Positions 6,441-7,013 of a stretch of DNA of 7,013 nucleotides are shown piece after piece. Source of the DNA: Lachnospiraceae bacterium UBA1267 (GTDB taxonomy: Bacteria; Bacillota; Clostridia; Lachnospirales; Lachnospiraceae); contig DBVJ01000119.1 in NCBI GenBank assembly GCA_002308115.1, forward strand, positions 1-7,013. Reading direction: 5' to 3'. The notes beneath the pieces are model-generated. The model ran no database searches and had not been told where the DNA came from. It saw only the letters and a program-made list of their open reading frames with translations. Every line of letters starts with the position of its first letter. The first letter of the stretch is position 1. The translations under genes were made by a program, and so were the position numbers.

Positions 6441-7013
6441 TTACAGTTCCACAGAGGCGATCCTGGGCTCGAAGCAGCAGCCGGGACGGATCGCGACGAC
6501 GCGGACGCCGGAGGCACGCTGCGGCGCGACGCGCATGAAGGTCGCAAGCACCGTCGTCTGACCGTTCAGGCCCAGAGGACCGACGTTGGTCTTGTTCAGC
6601 TCGTCCGTGATGAACTTCTCCATATCGGACTGCTTGTTGAAGTCTCCGTAGACCAGCGCTTCCATCATCATGGACGTGGCTTCAAACTGCGAACGGCCGA
6701 CGCCGACCGCCATCGTGCAGGGGGTGCAGCCCAGAAGGCGGACCATGTCTTTCGAGCGGTTCACGATCTCATTTAAGACCACCTGAAGGTTATGTTTATG
6801 GAAGACACGGTAGGTCATGCCGCGGATCGCGGGGCCGCCGCCCAGCATGAGGACGTGAAGCCGGAGCACGTCTTCCTTCACTTGTTTGACCAGGAAAGGC
6901 GCGGGCAGGAGGTCTTCGGAGCGCGGGCTGATGCCGCCGGACATGTCGATTCGCTCTTTGTCATTGCCCATGATGGCCATCGGACGGCCGGGCAGAAGTT
7001 TCAGACCTTCCGA
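6441..7013 (-). CDS. Class I fumarate/tartrate-type hydro-lyase, alpha subunit (N-terminus cut off)
   Basis: This is the C-terminal 190 residues of an iron-sulfur hydro-lyase alpha subunit (fumarase class I / L(+)-tartrate dehydratase family), which adds or removes water on C4-type dicarboxylates using a 4Fe-4S cluster. The frame stays open to base 7013, so the start lies right of the window. Family features in fragment order are LGGGPAIRG (positions about 57-65), GCTPCTMAVGVG (about 99-110), the helix QFEATSMMMEALVYGDFNK, VGPLGLNGQTTVL (matching the family GPLGLGGKTT pattern) and a terminal PGCCFEPR. Family members use three cysteines for the cluster; a cysteine in the GCTPC motif and one in GCC fit two of them, and the third would be upstream. 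The C-terminal QRASGV and GCCFEPR differ from the E. coli-type ending, so this may be a subfamily with another substrate. The beta subunit is not downstream, where prpD lies, so it is probably upstream or encoded elsewhere. Confidence 0.8.
   Translation of the reverse strand, partial: SEGLKLLPGRPMAIMGNDKERIDMSGGISPRSEDLLPAPFLVKQVKEDVLRLHVLMLGGGPAIRGMTYRVFHKHNLQVVLNEIVNRSKDMVRLLGCTPCTMAVGVGRSQFEATSMMMEALVYGDFNKQSDMEKFITDELNKTNVGPLGLNGQTTVLATFMRVAPQRASGVRVVAIRPGCCFEPRIASVEL

Noticed and set aside
5058..6776. A 572-codon open frame on the plus strand across both minus-strand enzyme genes.
   Set aside because: It is antisense to two genes with clear family motifs. Its translation is rich in Arg, His and Gly with no recognisable domain, as expected from the complement of a GC-rich gene with biased third positions.
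1..7013. CRISPR arrays, tandem repeats, tRNA genes, insertion sequences or prophage signals.
   Set aside because: I saw no spaced direct repeats, no tRNA cloverleaf-like segment, and no transposase or phage protein in the translated frames.

Overview
The window looks like part of the chromosome of a GC-rich anaerobic Bacillota (Firmicutes) bacterium. The grounds are a UgpC/MsmK-type sugar ABC ATPase, citrate lyase maturation genes (citC, then a citX-citG unit), a class I iron-sulfur hydro-lyase alpha subunit and an MmgE/PrpD protein, with Shine-Dalgarno starts and compact intergenic gaps. I cannot assign a genus from the sequence. No rRNA, tRNA, CRISPR array, insertion sequence or phage gene is visible.

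Layout. (1) 1-570 (+): C-terminal part of a carbohydrate ABC transporter ATPase, cut by the left window edge and closed by a strong intrinsic terminator at 599-630. (2) 571-759: a short AT-rich gap carrying a near-consensus extended -10 promoter with two overlapping TATAAT boxes. (3) 760-4933 (+): four genes in one direction with gaps of 49 and 55 bp, one 4-bp overlap and no terminator between them: a 208-residue membrane protein of unknown function, citC, a citX-citG reading frame interrupted by an in-frame TAA, and a two-helix DUF3592-like membrane protein. (4) 4957-4997: one hairpin that can terminate transcription from both sides of this convergent junction. (5) 5019-7013 (-): an MmgE/PrpD-family protein preceded by the alpha subunit of a class I fumarate/tartrate-type hydro-lyase, which runs off the right edge.

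How the genes fit together. CitG would make the triphosphoribosyl-dephospho-CoA precursor, CitX would load it on the acyl carrier subunit of citrate lyase, and CitC would acetylate it to activate the enzyme. The lyase subunits CitD, CitE and CitF are not in the window. The opposite strand encodes two enzyme families that act on di- and tricarboxylic acids, so the whole 1.4-7.0 kb region points to citrate, alkylcitrate or C4-dicarboxylate metabolism.

The most striking observation is the TAA at 3100-3102. It sits exactly where CitG proteins have a conserved glycine, in the same frame as both the upstream CitX and the downstream CitG sequence. The citXG fusion is therefore either freshly broken, wrongly sequenced, or read in an unusual way. 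I did not find convincing evidence for an entirely new biological system.
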